Positions 52,527 through 52,603 of a stretch of 52,603 nt of DNA are shown piece after piece. The notes beneath the pieces were generated by a model that saw nothing but the letters and a program-made list of their open reading frames with translations, searched no databases and was not told the DNA's origin. The position numbers and the translations under genes were made by a program. The DNA comes from Fibrobacteria bacterium (GTDB taxonomy: Bacteria; Fibrobacterota; Fibrobacteria; UBA11236): assembly GCA_025360005.1 (NCBI GenBank), contig JANYDA010000062.1, forward strand, positions 1-52,603. Reading direction: 5' to 3'. Position 1 is the stretch's first letter, and each line of letters opens with the position of its first letter.

Positions 52527-52603
52527 ATGTCAGCAGAAGTTTTGTCACGGAGTAACGACGAGATCATCTTGAATATTCGGATTCCTCTGAAACGATCCCT
52601 TCT
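52527..52603 (+). CDS. 5' end of a gene of unknown function, cut by the window edge
   Basis: ATG 52527 opens a frame of 25 codons that runs off the window, beginning MSAEVLSRSNDEIILNIR. AAGGAGA lies 9 nt upstream, so it is probably translated. Base composition is AT-richer than the window. It could be an immunity, transposase-related or unrelated gene; too short to assign. Confidence 0.45.
   Translation, partial: MSAEVLSRSNDEIILNIRIPLKRSL

Overview
The window is about 52.6 kb of GC-rich bacterial chromosome. It carries core genes (ffh-rpsP-rimM-trmD-rplS, tyrS, ilvC, glpK, trxB, thiD, DAHP synthase) among many secreted proteins. The secreted proteins carry chitobiase/hexosaminidase C-terminal-like repeats, putative-Ig repeats and gliding/T9SS-like C-terminal tails. 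This mix, with a YkgJ protein and a Bacteroidetes-type small protein often mislabelled 'ABC transporter ATPase', suggests the FCB group. Fibrobacterota or a relative is my best guess, from family knowledge and not from any marker search. The window ends inside a gene at 52603. I saw no tRNA, rRNA or CRISPR array.

Layout. 0.2-2.6 kb (minus): DEAD-box-like helicase overlapping a DAHP synthase. 2.9-9.6 kb (plus): a tight four-gene signalling operon made of a large unknown protein, a TPR lipoprotein, a membrane-anchored Ser/Thr kinase and an FHA-GAF-sigma54 activator. It is followed by two palindromes and a -24/-12-like promoter in front of a small exported charged protein. 10.5-14.9 kb (minus): secreted metalloprotease-like protein, then an OmpR-type two-component pair and a YkgJ protein. 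15-17.3 kb (plus): lipoprotein and ABC transporter pair. 17.3-30.5 kb (minus): a secreted coiled-coil protein and two giant repeat-rich exported proteins that share a C-terminal module of about 640 residues.

30.8-36.4 kb: small FCB-type protein, thiD, a Ser-rich low-complexity protein, and a MoxR-like AAA+ gene between a 617-residue protein and a 172-residue protein. 36.5-42 kb: trxB, CgeB-like glycosyltransferase, glpK, hemJ, tyrS. 42-46.5 kb (minus): the SRP/ribosomal-protein operon and a PPOX-fold protein. 46.8-48.5 kb (plus): ilvC and an isochorismatase-family hydrolase. 48.6-52.6 kb: a possibly frameshifted small membrane ORF, an exported DUF4412-like protein, an RCC1-type exported protein broken after one repeat and joined out of frame to an Rhs/YD-repeat core, and the start of a lower-GC gene.

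The most promising candidates for undescribed biology are the kinase/FHA/sigma54 operon with its downstream regulatory region, the shared C-terminal module of the giant exported proteins, and the MoxR cassette. Coordinates and motif calls were read by eye. Domain names rest on pattern recognition and were not confirmed by profile search.
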